Source: Sepiola atlantica (taxonomy: Eukaryota; Mollusca; Cephalopoda; Sepiida; Sepiolidae). From it: a stretch of 64,000 nt of DNA. Positions 12,523 to 23,159 of this stretch are shown piece by piece. The translations under genes and the position numbers were made by a program. The stretch is from assembly GCA_963556195.1 (NCBI GenBank), contig OY744537.1, positions 17,222,774 to 17,286,773 on the forward strand, given 5' to 3'. The notes under the pieces were generated by a model that did no database searches, was not told the DNA's origin, and saw only the letters and a program-made list of their open reading frames with translations. Numbering within the stretch: position 1 is the first letter of the stretch; each line of letters starts with the position of its first letter.

Positions 12523-13358
12523 ATTCTGAAACGTGCGTACATGTGTCTCCATTCTCAAACGTGCGTACATGTGTCTCCATTCTCATACGTGCGTACATGT
12601 GTCTCCATTCTCATACGTGCGTACATGTGTCTCCATTCTCATACGTGCGTACATGTGTCTCCATTCTCATACGTGCGTACATGTGTCTCCATTCTCATAC
12701 GTGCGTACATGTGTCTCCATTCTCATACGTGCGTACATGTGTCTCCATTCTCATACGTGCGTACATGTGTCTCCATTCTCATACGTGCGTACATGTGTCT
12801 CCATTCTCATACGTGCGTACATGTGTCTCCATTCTCATACGTGCGTACATGTGTCTCCATTCTCATACGTGCGTACATGTGTCTCCATTCTCATACGTGC
12901 GTACATGTGTCTCCATTCTCATACGTGCGTACATGTGTCTCCATTCTCATACGTGCGTACATGTGTCTCCATTCTCATACGTGCGTACATGTGTCTCCAT
13001 TCTCATACGTGCGTACATGTGTCTCCATTCTCATACGTGCGTACATGTGTCTCCATTCTCATACGTGCGTACATGTGTCTCCATTCTCATACGTGCGTAC
13101 ATGTGTCTCCATTCTCATACGTGCGTACATGTGTCTCCATTCTCATACGTGCGTACATGTGTCTCCATTCTCATACGTGCGTACATGTGTCTCCATTCTC
13201 ATACGTGCGTACATGTGTCTCCATTCTCATACGTGCGTACATGTGTCTCCATTCTCATACGTGCGTACATGTGTCTCCATTCTCATACGTGCGTACATGT
13301 GTCTCCATTCTCATACGTGCGTACATGTGTCTCCATTCTCAAACGTGCATATGTGTTT
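12523..13358. repeat. 28-bp minisatellite, about 29 copies
   Basis: The unit ACGTGCGTACATGTGTCTCC plus ATTCTCAT repeats every 28 bases. Internal units are identical; the first two and the last carry AAACGTG instead of ATACGTG, as expected if edge units escape homogenisation. Because 28 is not a multiple of 3, all three plus-strand frames read the same 28-residue cycle without stops, which produces three overlapping open frames of 273-314 codons. The peptide has no known domain and no exon context, so I treat the array as non-coding. Confidence 0.95.
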
Positions 13359-13676
13359 ATAATAATTGCATTCTCCCTAAAGCGAGGTACACCATAAACT
13401 TATACTTGACTAAAAGTTTAGAACAAATAATGAAGGAAATCAGAGTTTACATATTTTACTGCATGGCTGTTCTATAAAAATCATACTTGAATTTGGTTCA
13501 AGTCTTTTATTCTATTTTTGATCATCTAAAATAATGATTTAGATTAAATTACAAAAACAATTTTTAATAAATGTTTTTATAATCATTAATCTAAAATGAA
13601 TTAAAAACTTTTTTTTATTCTTATTTTTGAGAATTTACATTTTTCAGGGGAAAATTCTTATTTTTATCGTGGTACT

Positions 13677-13677
<1 letters not shown>

Positions 13678-13708
<31 letters not shown>

Positions 13709-13717
13709 GGGGGGGGG
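13678..13717. repeat. (TG)n followed by a G run
   Basis: A dinucleotide tract grading into a run of G; a C run follows near 13750. Confidence 0.85.
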
Positions 13718-13871
13718 TGATTTACACTTGTAAAATAGCACCAAAATACCCCCCCCCCGCAAAACAATCCCAGGAAATAAATCACAATGCATAGATTTTA
13801 GTATAATTTTAGTCAAATATATTATTTTTTAAAGTTCTTTTAAAATAAGATCACATCAAAAAAATGTTATA

Positions 13872-14747
13872 CAGCATTCCCTCGCTATTCGCGGGATTTA
13901 CGTTCTTTACCTTCCTGCGAATAGCGAAAAACCGTGAATATTGGATGCAGTTTTAAAACGTCTATGTATGAGATTATATACGGCACTAAATGCTTCCCAA
14001 ACACTTTCTAAAGACATTCTTACTCATTAATACAGTAATATGTAGTAATATTGCATGCAGTTATGTATTTCACTAATGTAGTAATGATAATGTAAACACA
14101 TTTGAATTTTGTACTGCAACAATATTTTAATCAAAAAGAAACGCAAGTACGGGATGCATAGTTACCCATACTGTATTACTGTACCGTAAAGTCATTTTCT
14201 ATGCGTACAACATATGTATTAGAATTGACAGAAAGTGGAACAAATTTAAAGGCAAACTTAGATAAATACAGTATTCACAGTTCAGGTAATAATAATACAG
14301 TACAATTCAGTAATAATATGCAATTAAAAACATTAATACACGGTCACAAAAAATATGCACTGTACATACAGTGTATGCATTTATAAAAAGAAATACGTAC
14401 TGTATTGCAATAATAATTGAAAACGAATTTAATATTGTTTGTGCACTTACCAATAATGAATGATAATAAAATGATGATGAAATTTGCTGTGCCATACGAT
14501 GATGATGATAACACTAATTTACAGTATGGCACAGCTTAGTTGCTGCTTTACAGCATTTAGGTAATTACTCGAGTGGCTGTTCTAAACTGCTCTCTGTTTA
14601 CGTTTCACTACTAGGCAAGGGAAGCAACTCCGGTTGAACTAATCCAAGGGGGATAAATCGTCTTGCGACTTGATACGCTCGTGACAGAGCCTACCCCGCG
14701 AATATGCGGGGTCGCGAATTGGAAACCGCGAATAGGTGAGGGTATTG
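13872..14747. mobile_element. Non-autonomous pogo/Tigger-like DNA transposon
   Basis: The left end starts CAGCATTCCCTCGCTATTCG at 13872. The right end, read in reverse complement, starts CAATACCCTCACCTATTCG. Both are flanked by TA (13870-13871 and 14748-14749), the target duplication of the Tc1/mariner/pogo group. Subterminal self-complementary motifs (TTCGCGGG, GCGAATAGCG, CCGCGAATATGCGGGG) are typical of Tigger-like ends. The 876-bp body contains only short open frames (such as 14201-14386) and no DDE transposase signature, so it would need a transposase supplied elsewhere. Confidence 0.75.
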
Positions 14748-14749
14748 TA

Positions 14750-15640
14750 TATATATATATATTTTTTTTTATTGATTGACACCACAGCTTTAAATTCTAA
14801 TATGGAAAAATTATAAAATATCTCATTATAAATTATACTATTTGAGCGACAAAATATTCATTTCACACTGTTTTCTATTTCTTCATAGTATGACATATTT
14901 TATCAAAGAATTCAAAATCTCCATGTAAATGCTTTGTTTTTGATTGTTTTTTTATTTAATTTAATTACCAGGTTTAGTACTTAAAAAAATAAATTGTTTT
15001 TTATCTCGTTTCAAACACCTTTTATTATATCAAATAAATCTCAAATAAATTGATTAATTCCAAGTGATATCTATGGGAGTGGGCGTATTTGAACGTGATC
15101 TGTCAAAGATTTACAAAATTTACGTCTACTGATGAATCAATTTTAAATAATTTATTTTTGAATAAATACTAAAAAATTCACTACAATATGATACTTGCTA
15201 AACCTTCTGTGATATTTTAATAATGGCGGAGGGGGTGGGGTTGTTTACAAATTGGGATGGTGGTTACATTTTTGCATCCCTAAAAATACATAACTCAATT
15301 ATACAGATTCTTTTTTCGCCCCCTTTTCTTCTTTTTTAAAAAAAATTTTCTGAAACATTCACCAAATCCAAATCAACAGATGTGTTTTAATTTGAACTTC
15401 AAAAATGATGGGGAAGGGGAGTGGGGAGATGTTAGATGAATGGGTAAAGTCTGGTGGATTGGCAGTGCGGAATAGGCATGGTAGTTGATGATTCATGATT
15501 TCTAGCTGGATACCATCTTAGCACATGGGCTGACATGAACCCCATATGTTTAAGCTAACAAAGATATTCAGTCTGTGTAGGGTAATTAGCTTCAGGGGAG
15601 CAGAACTGTGTGATGAATAGGTTTCTTTTAATTATTCTTT
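14750..15640. other. AT-rich non-coding DNA
   Basis: Apart from a short G-rich segment (15220-15240, 15410-15470) I see no gene or recognisable repeat here. Confidence 0.5.
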
Positions 15641-15649
15641 TTGTTGTCA

Positions 15650-15883
15650 TTTTTTATTATTTTATTTTTAATTATTTTTATTTTTAATTATTTTTATTTT
15701 ATTTTCAGTATGAAACATTTGTTTTGTTTGCATGGGACTATTTTTTTAATAACTAAATAAAAGTTAAAAAGAAAAAATTGATTTAGCCATGTAAGAAAGA
15801 GAAATAGTAATATTACTGAGCACAACAGAACTATTTACTTAATTATATACCTTTCAAGTTACACCGGGTGATTGCGTAATCTG

Positions 15884-15935
<52 letters not shown>

Positions 15936-16313
15936 ACATATCTGATTAAAGCCGACAATATTTTCTCTTTTTGTTATTTTTAATTATTTTCTCAGCTCGG
16001 CAAGCAAGTTTCCAGATCTCCGGTGGTAATTTATGGAGTATGAAACCAAGAGTTCTTTTTTCGGCCATATATATATATATATATATATATATTACAGATT
16101 ATGCAATCACCCGGTGTAACTTGAAAGGTATATAATTAAGTAAATAGTTCTGTTGTGCTCAGTAATATTACTATTTCTCTTTCTTACATGGCTAAATCAG
16201 TTTTTTCTTTTTAACTTTTATTTAGTTATTAAAAAAATAGTCCCATGCAAACAAAACAAATGTTTCATACTGAAAATAAAATAAAAATAATTAAAAATAA
16301 AATAATAAAAAAA
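15650..16313. repeat. Large palindrome (fold-back) with about 240-bp arms
   Basis: The arm at about 15650-15893 is the near-perfect reverse complement of about 16089-16313. Shared motifs include TTACACCGGGTGATTGCGTA and its complement, and TTTGCATGGGACTATTTTTT and its complement. Both arms end at the centre in (TA)n tracts (15890-15931 and 16069-16091) around a unique spacer of about 135 bp. Arms this similar imply a recent inverted duplication or a fold-back transposon. The open frame at 16245-16562 is an A-rich by-product. Confidence 0.9.
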
Positions 16314-16496
16314 AAATATAGTACGTCAATGAAAATTAATAAGATTTGCAAATGGAAGCAAATCGGTATTTTCAGTTGTTCAAAACAAGGAGCAGTAATA
16401 AAAACATTTATTTTTCATCTCTTTCTTTCCTTAAACCAGGCTTTTCAAAGATTAAAATCTTATAGCTTATACCTATACTTATATATATATATATAT

Positions 16497-17090
16497 GTCA
16501 TTTATTTGATTATTTTGTTTGTAATACTTTTGAACAAAAAGCACTACCTAAATGTTAGTTGAGAATAATGTTCCCTTCACCAATGTGATGCCCCAGATGG
16601 GGAGCAGCATATATATTTTTAAAATATAATTATTCACAGACACATGTTTTGTCATTATACGACTCATCAACGTGGCTGAACCTAGCAATATTCAAAACCA
16701 TGACCCCAGAGTCTGAACCTAGCAATATTCAAAACCATGACCCCAGAGTCTGAACCTAGCAATATTCAAAACCATGACCCCAGAGTCTGAACCTAGCAAT
16801 ATTCAAAACCATGACCCCAGAGTCTGAACCTAGCAATATTCAAAACCATGACCCCAGAGTCTGAACCTAGCAATATTCAAAACCATGACCCCAGAGTCTG
16901 AATCTACCACTGAGCCGATCTCCGCTAGTACTGAATGTATTACTTTTTTTTATAGATGTCATTTATTTTTTAAATTTTGTTTGCAATACTTTTGAACGAA
17001 AAGCACTACCTAAATGCTAGTTGAAAATAATTTTCCCTTCACCAATGTGATGCCCTAGATGTGGAGCGACATATATATATATATATTATA
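16497..17090. repeat. 37-bp array bracketed by a direct duplication
   Basis: A block at 16497-16622 (ACTTTTGAACAAAAAGCAC; CCTTCACCAATGTGATGCC) recurs in the same orientation at 16956-17090. Between them, 16674-16910 holds about six copies of a 37-bp unit (TGAACCTAGCAATATTCAAA plus ACCATGACCCCAGAGTC). The last unit diverges into CTGAATCTACCACTGAGCC. Confidence 0.9.
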
Positions 17091-17098
17091 TATATATA

Positions 17099-17560
17099 TT
17101 ATACTAAAGCTGAGTTAATCAACACTTTGTTTTTCATAAGACATTTTCCTTTTATGTTTTAACCACAAAATACATGCTAAAATATCCCTTAGATTTGGGA
17201 TTGATTTATAATCGAAAAAGTTCTATTTTAGTTGTCCTAATTAGCTGTAATTCGCAATTAACTCCTCAAGTGTTCCATCTCTGTCTCTCATTGTATGTTG
17301 TTTTCCCCTTTCCTGCTCCTATTTTATGCAGTAAGAAGATAAGAGGCAGGCGACGGTGCAAATGCCAACTACTGCAACTGTACAACTCAAGATTGGAAAC
17401 AAAAGGAAATATCATCACTAGTAGTAATACTATCTAACATGAAGCTGGAGAGGAGAGGGAAAGAGAGAGTGGGAAAGGAACATAGCGAGCAGAAAGAGAC
17501 TGGTTTTGAATTTTTAATTAAAACAATTTAACTGGCTTTGAACCCCCCCCCCTTCAAATC
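17099..17560 (+). repeat. Dispersed family F, copy 1
   Basis: It starts ATTATACTAAAGCTGAGTTAA and shares ACAAAATACATG, CAATTAACT and an AACTGGCT-containing 3' part with 54182-54990. Partial copies lie at 39001-39250 (+) and 61318-61405 (minus). No coding capacity is seen; the open frame at 17174-17437 falls inside the repeat. This copy lacks the SINE that interrupts the 54-kb copy. Confidence 0.65.
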
Positions 17561-18205
17561 TAACAAAAGCTTTATGGGTCACATTTAAAAAAAATTTCTC
17601 ACTATCAGTGTATTATAATATGAGAAGATTTTCTTTTGAGTATAATTTGCCTACATCATCCTTTCCTTTGTGAACGGGTGCTTTCTTTATATTACAGGAG
17701 TTTACACTTTTATCTTTAATATCTGTGTTATTATGTAGTAATGTGATGGAATGTTTATATGTATTGGTTGAAAAGCTTAAACTGTGGTTGTTATAGCTTG
17801 TTTTACATTATGTGCTAGTTGCACCGAAATGCACTTTTTCGTTATTAGTATTATCTTCTTTGACTGTATGCCTGGAAGTGAAACTTGCCACATTATGATA
17901 ATACCCAGATAGCGATCAATTACCATTTACAATGTTTCTTCTAAGCAAGGTAAATACAGTTTCATTTAATTCAAAGCCTGAATCTAGAATATAAATGTGG
18001 TGCCTATCTGTCACTCTACCGGGGGAGAGGGGGATGAAATTGAAAACTAATTTCTATACCAAGATCAAACAGAAGTCAGATTTCACAAGGGATCCCATGA
18101 TAGTATGGGTGAGGGTGGGAGGTGTTTACAAGAATATTTCAGGGTCTTTGTTTGTGTCAGAGATCCATTTTATTTATAATCGGAAATTGAAAAAGTAAAA
18201 CATCA
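17561..18205. other. Non-coding DNA without recognised features
   Basis: AT-rich sequence with a short G-rich segment near 18019-18032 and 18106-18122. The open frame at 17995-18198 shows no family resemblance and no flanking splice or start evidence. Confidence 0.5.
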
Positions 18206-18300
18206 TGTTCAGTTTAACGTCCATTTTACATGCTGGCATGTGTTGGACGGCCTTAAGAAATTGATTTCCAAAGTAACCTATCCCTGCCCAGATCTAACAC
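18206..18300 (+). repeat. RTE-type LINE 3' end
   Basis: Contains TTTTACATGCTGGCATGTGT and TGGACGGCC. The same tail appears at 30039-30075 and 53460-53580 (+) and, reverse-complemented, at 30985-31095 (where it is the end of a LINE coding remnant). That neighbour suggests the motif is the shared 3' end of an RTE-like family. Confidence 0.6.
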
Positions 18301-18373
18301 ACTAATATTAAAGGCTGAGAGTAGAAGTATACAGGGGTTCTAGTTCATTTCCGGGTAACGTCATGTTTGCTAA

Positions 18374-18374
<1 letters not shown>

Positions 18375-18444
<70 letters not shown>

Positions 18445-18658
18445 GGTGTACTAAAAGCGAACTTTTAGGAAAAGTAAAACCTATTGTGAAGAGTATACAG
18501 CTCAATATCCAGGATAGAGCAGGTAGAATGAAGAAGAATGGCTTAAGGAAAATTTAACTTGAATAAATTGCCTTTTTTGCGGAATATTCCTTGCTCTGAG
18601 CAACTGAATTGAATTATGATTTGGCTTTTGCTTCTCTAATTCCTTTCCATTCTTCTTC

Positions 18659-18697
<39 letters not shown>
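18375..18697. repeat. (TA)n microsatellites
   Basis: Two long TA tracts, at about 18385-18440 and 18661-18698, flank AT-rich DNA that includes an inverted phrase (GAATGAAGAAGAATGG at 18527-18542 against CCATTCTTCTTCATT at 18647-18661). Confidence 0.85.
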
Positions 18698-18701
<4 letters not shown>

Positions 18702-18959
18702 AAACATACTTAGTGATAATAAATTATATACATGCATTAAGAGTAACATTTTTGAGATAAAGTTATGTATTATATGATGGCATCCTTTCCAAGCATAAAA
18801 AATATATATGTTTGTGCATTAAAATTAATTAAAATTAACACAGGTGTTCATGTGTTTACTACCATATGCAAGAAAATTTTATTAGCTTTCATTTGGTACC
18901 ACTTTCAATGCTATAGCATCAACCTCTGGAAAGCTACAATGAAAATAAGGACATAATAT

Positions 18960-19137
18960 CCCAAATTTTGCAGCGTTTTTGAAAAACGTCAACAATAAAA
19001 TTACATGGCTCTTGAGGCAGGCATAGCCAAGGTCCAAGATCACAATAACTGGTATATTTAGCTAATTTAGACCTTGGAGAATGGGAATAATATCAGTTTT
19101 CATATGTTTGAAGAAAAAGGTCAATTTTGAAGAGGTC

Positions 19138-19182
<45 letters not shown>

Positions 19183-19990
19183 TACATATGTCATATGCAG
19201 ACAGCAGTTTTGTTATTTCACGAGTCACCAGTATGGATAGATGTCGCGAGCGCATCAACCTCAACATTCTAAACTCGGATGCAAGGTCACTACCAACCAT
19301 GACCACTGGTGTCAGATGTCTTACCATCTTATGAATATATGTGGTGTGAATTTGTGTCTTCCATTCACCATATTCATTTTAAGAAAAGCAAACAAGAGAC
19401 CGTGATCAGTGACCAATATATATTTAAGTAGCATTTTGTATCAAAACTTACATAGTCACTCTTATTACGCTTATCATAGAATTAATAATTGTACTGCTAA
19501 GATTTTAGAAAATTATAGTTATTTTATCTCCCATTTAAGTCAACTATCCAAATACATACTACAATAGACAATTTTGAAAAACAGAGAAAAAAAAACAGTT
19601 TCCAATATTACTACACAATATCAATAAATGATCCCTTAAATAGTTCACTAGAAGATTTTTTTTTTTTTATAATAATAAAAAACATGAAGTGAAATCATCT
19701 TTTATCTTTTAAATTTTTCTTATTAAAAGTATTAACTTCTAATCGTCCAATCAAATTAATAGAACATAAGACTTCCGGAATAGCAACCAATTCAGTGAAG
19801 AAGGAATTTTAAAAGTAGTCCGAAGGGAGGAGGTATTTGACACTACTGTAGACTACTCAGCTTACAGACTCCATGTAGATTGAGAGTCCCAAGCATTAGA
19901 AAACTACCTATTCAACATACCTAGCTGACTGCATGCCTTCCTTTGTTACAGATACTCACAACCCATTTTTTTTTCTACTTTGTTTTTTTT
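18960..19990. other. Non-coding DNA with a (TA)n(CA)n tract
   Basis: A TA/CA tract lies at 19141-19184. A slightly GC-richer block at 19200-19330 is open on both strands but shows no recognisable domain. Confidence 0.5.
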
Positions 19991-19997
19991 CTTTTAG

Positions 19998-20090
19998 ATG
20001 TAACAGCACCATTAGCAAAAGGTGATGAAAGCCCTGCTACCTTAACGAGGAACCCACATTTAAAAAAAAGAAAAATTATATCTAGATCAG
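19998..20090 (+). CDS. Candidate internal exon, product unrecognised
   Basis: TTTTTTTTCTTTTAG precedes and GTGAGC follows, both strong splice signals. Only one frame is open; counting a G from the preceding exon it begins DVTAPLAKGDESPATLTRNP and ends LKKRKIISRSG. Length is 93 nt, phase 1 to 1, so it could be skipped without changing frame. The composition (acidic and proline-containing, then a basic patch) suggests a disordered linker or a nuclear-localisation-like stretch, but this is inference. It cannot splice in frame directly to the 22537 exon, which starts in phase 0. Confidence 0.45.
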
Positions 20091-20154
20091 GTGAGCTTGC
20101 ATAAAATGGAACCTCTAGTTATTCTCAGGTAGTGGTATCAAACACACACACTCA

Positions 20155-20156
<2 letters not shown>

Positions 20157-20200
<44 letters not shown>
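20157..20200. repeat. (TA)n microsatellite
   Basis: A long TA tract just upstream of the hammerhead candidate element. Confidence 0.9.
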
Positions 20201-20202
<2 letters not shown>

Positions 20203-20218
20203 TTCAAAGTTTCATTTT

Positions 20219-20345
20219 TATTACCAGTAGTGTTATAACTGCGGTAATGGTCCTCTGAAGAGAAGAATTATCTTTGAAAACTCATGAGCTAAGGACTTTA
20301 AGATACTTTGCTTGAACTTTGAATTCTAATAAAATTTGATTGGCA
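20219..20345 (+). repeat. Dispersed repeat carrying the ribozyme candidate, copy 1
   Basis: The sequence around the ribozyme, through TAATAAAATTTGATTGG, aligns to 37455-37560, with shared GAACTTT and TAATAAAATTTG downstream of the predicted cleavage site. It is likely the end of a retroelement. Another dispersed motif begins near 20496 (ACTCGTCCCATGACGGGTAA), matched at about 56422-56450 (ACCTGTCCCAAGATAGGTAA). Confidence 0.6.
20249..20297 (+). ncRNA. Candidate hammerhead self-cleaving ribozyme
   Basis: The conserved core CTGAAGA (20255-20261, fitting CUGANGA) is followed by stem II GAAGA/TCTTT (20262-20266 with 20271-20275, loop ATTA) and then GAAA (20276-20279). Stem III pairs 20279-20282 with 20287-20290, with one A.C mismatch. 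The predicted cleavage is after A20291 in the required U-H context. Stem I pairs GGTCCT (20249-20254) with AGGACT (20292-20297), including one G.U. All conserved core positions are present in canonical order. Hammerheads are known in Penelope-like retroelements and related repeats of animals, which would suit the dispersed context (copy 2 at 37460-37560). Activity is untested; stem III is short. Confidence 0.55.
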
Positions 20346-20519
20346 CCTTATTTTATCACTTCATTTTATATTATAATATTAATGCTCTATCCAGTATATT
20401 GAGCTCAGTTTGTATCCGGATGTTTCACTAATTATGAGATATTAGTTGACGCTTATATCTTTTGTTGGATTGCTTCATATATATATCTATATACTAGAAG
20501 AATACTCGTCCCATGACGG

Positions 20520-21350
20520 GTAAAATTAATCTCCTCCAGAACAGAATAGTTTTGCACCACTTTTATGTCCCCCTTTTTATATCGACCAACATCAGGTTAT
20601 AATGCTACTAAACTTTATGTCTAGAATCATTATTATGCTTTTGATTTTAGAAAATGTAAGTTTCAGAAGAAATTTAAATTTAAAGAATCTTGCTTAATTG
20701 GTGTCTAATGATCACGGATCAAATTAAATGCAAATCTTGAAGTATTTGAATTCTCAAAAAGGAGATTGTGTCCATATTATTCCTCCTAAAACCCCTTTAA
20801 AATGCTGCAAATAAACTGAAATTTGAGGAATATTTATTAATTGATGTCTAAACACTTGTTAAAATTTCACAAAAATCAGAGGTATCTGAATTTTCACAAA
20901 GGGCATCCACCTCCTCTTTGCCCTTATGCATAAAACTAAATTAAACTAAATATAACTCGCATTGCCCACTGCAATTGTGTTCCAAAAATTCATAATTAGT
21001 TTAGGAGTGAATCCTATACATACAGATATATAAATATATCTAACTTTTTATATATAATTGAGATTGAAACAAATTTAAGTTTCCATATAAATCATAAATG
21101 AATATTTATTTTCACAAAATGAGCATTACAACTGATACCCTGTAGAACACTGTTTAATATATCTCTAAACGGAAAGTTTTTTTTTTTAATATAAATTTTA
21201 AGAAATGTATATTTCCTATCAGAAAAACAATTACGGTTTTGCATTTTTACTAATATTTTAAAGAACATCTTTTTTTTTTTTTATTGGGAAATCTTTCCGA
21301 ATCGACACGCCATATTTATTAAATAAAGTTATGTTATTCCGTCTAGGTAA
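20520..21350. other. AT-rich DNA, probable old repeat
   Basis: The left part belongs to the element that begins near 20496. Two partly similar phrases (GATCACGGATCAAATTAAAT; AATTTCACAAAAATCAGAGG) hint at an ageing repeat. No coding evidence. Confidence 0.4.
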
Positions 21351-21354
21351 ATAA

Positions 21355-21500
21355 AGAAATGGATTAGCACAGTGGTCAAACCACTTCACGCAAGTCTGCT
21401 CAACTGAAAGTTGCCTTATTCATAGAGCACAGGATCAAATTGCTTGAAAATTAATATAGTTTCACCACTCTAATCGATCTAAAAAGACTTCTCTAAAAAA
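21355..21500 (+). repeat. Possible tRNA-derived SINE head
   Basis: TTAGCACAGTGGTCAA (about 21365-21380) fits a Pol III A box. CAGGATCAAATTGC (about 21431-21444) is a weaker B-box match at a plausible distance. No cloverleaf can be completed, so this would be a SINE or tRNA relic and not a working tRNA. Confidence 0.35.
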
Positions 21501-22530
21501 AGAAAGAAATTAATTATATTGCTAATTATTTATCAGATTTAATTCTTTTAAAGCGTCACATTGTATTAATATTTGTAAAATATATACATTTTACTTTCTA
21601 TTGGACTTCCAAAACTTTTCATCTTTTGATATATATGGATTTGTTAAGAATTTTAGAACCAAAAACGATTTTTAATTTGATAGTTTAAATGCTTCCAAAT
21701 TCTTTTTAAATTTACAAAGTTCACCAAATTAATAGAGGGAAAGAGGGGGGGGGGGAGAGAGAAAGATGGGCTTAAAGCACCAACTATCTATCAGGAATGA
21801 AAATGTATGGTAGGGGGAGAATAAAACAAATAGGACAAGACTGAAAAATTCCAGCTGTCTTCCTAAAAGAATGCATTAGGATATAAATATTTGATTGAGA
21901 ATCCAACAGAAATAGATCGTTGGCATTTTGGTTCGACTGATGATTTAAAAATAAATAAAAAATAGGCTGAATAAAATAAGAAAATGGACAACAAAGAACA
22001 TTATTTGAGAAAGGAAAATACTCAATTGGTTTCTAAAAATATAATACTCTTAGAAAGAAAAAAAAATCAAACATAAATAGCACTTATATTATTATTATCC
22101 TGATAAAAGTTATCAAAATTATAAGGTATCTCTCCCCAGCTTAGCGATTGAATACACAAACGTAAAGGTAAAATAAAAAAAAATTATCCTTTGATTAATA
22201 ACAATAACTTTAACCGACCTTGATCACTATAACCGATTTTGATCATTTTGAAATTTTATCTTGTTTTTGTTTTCCTTTAGAGAAAATGCCAAACTTTTAA
22301 AATTATTCCATAACTTTGTTTTTGTTTCATTTTCAACAAAAATTAAGTTCTGCATTTTTTTTTATGTTCATAGATATTTATTGTTATCTGTTTAAAGTTG
22401 AAATTTAAAAATGTAATTTTACATTTTAAACAACTAACAAAATACATTTCTATATATTTAATTACTCCACACCCACTAAAAATGAAATACTGCCAAACCA
22501 AAATAGTGAATGAATGTTTTTTGTGTTTTG
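21501..22530. other. Putative intron, AT-rich
   Basis: A (G)n/(GA)n patch lies at 21743-21765. No other recognisable feature before the polypyrimidine tract of the next exon. Confidence 0.5.
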
Positions 22531-22536
22531 TTTTAG

Positions 22537-22647
22537 AGTTTGTATGAGAGTATCAAGAAGGAACCTTTCAAGATTCCTGTAGACAATGGCAACGATTTAA
22601 TGCATACTTTCTTCAATCCGTCAAAGAAGGATGGTTATGGAAACAAG
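22537..22647 (+). CDS. Cytohesin-like exon (Sec7-PH linker), apparent 1-nt frame disruption
   Basis: Acceptor TTTGTTTTAG and donor GTCAGT bound a 111-nt exon. From phase 0 it reads [20 protein letters not shown] followed by LMHTFFNPS. This closely matches the segment joining the Sec7 (Arf guanine-exchange) domain to the phosphoinositide-binding PH domain in cytohesins. After NPS the same frame gives KKDGYGNK, unlike the family. A +2 frame from 22623-22625 gives EGWLWKQG, the expected start of PH strand 1 (EGWLLKLG in the family). One missing base, for example in the AAA run at 22623-22625, explains both. With the base restored the exon would be 112 nt and end in phase 1. I found no neighbouring Sec7 or PH exon. 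It is either a real exon with a sequencing/assembly error or a decayed duplicated exon. Confidence 0.7.
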
Positions 22648-23159
22648 GTCAGTCTTACAATCTTTTTTTACTTTTGTTTATTTGTTAATCAGCCTTACTG
22701 ACCTAACTAACCCCAGTTAGATAATGCCTAAAATTGTAACCTTTTTTCTTAACCTTATCTTACCAAACATGTTTCATTTTCTTTACTCCAGTTTTTTTGT
22801 GTTATTTCTTTCCAAATTTTTACGTGTTTAAAACTCATTTTATGCATTTAAAGAATGAAAGAGGAATTCCACTTCCCGATTTGGAAAATAAAGTTTTCCA
22901 AATTTTCATTTTAAAATTTTCATTAAAAAAAATATTGCATGCAAAGAACGGTTAAATAGTAAACTAAATAAAAATAAATATCCTATTATAATGGAGATTT
23001 GATGTTCATCTGTAACAGAAACTGTTGTATTTCTCAAAGATTTTATATTCTGAAAATTTTTTTTTCCTGAAACATTAAGAATTAGTTTTATTTTAATCTT
23101 TTGCTGTACTAAGATGATTTAATTCATAACAGATCATCCTTAATATGTATTATTCTTTT

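Noticed and set aside
12516..13477. Three overlapping open frames of 273-314 codons
   Set aside because: They are translations of the 28-bp minisatellite in three frames; no start context, splice sites or domains.
8656..22647. A single gene joining the 8656 exon to the cytohesin-like exon
   Set aside because: Phases fit, but the upstream peptide has no resemblance to a Sec7 domain, which should precede the linker; kept as separate candidates.
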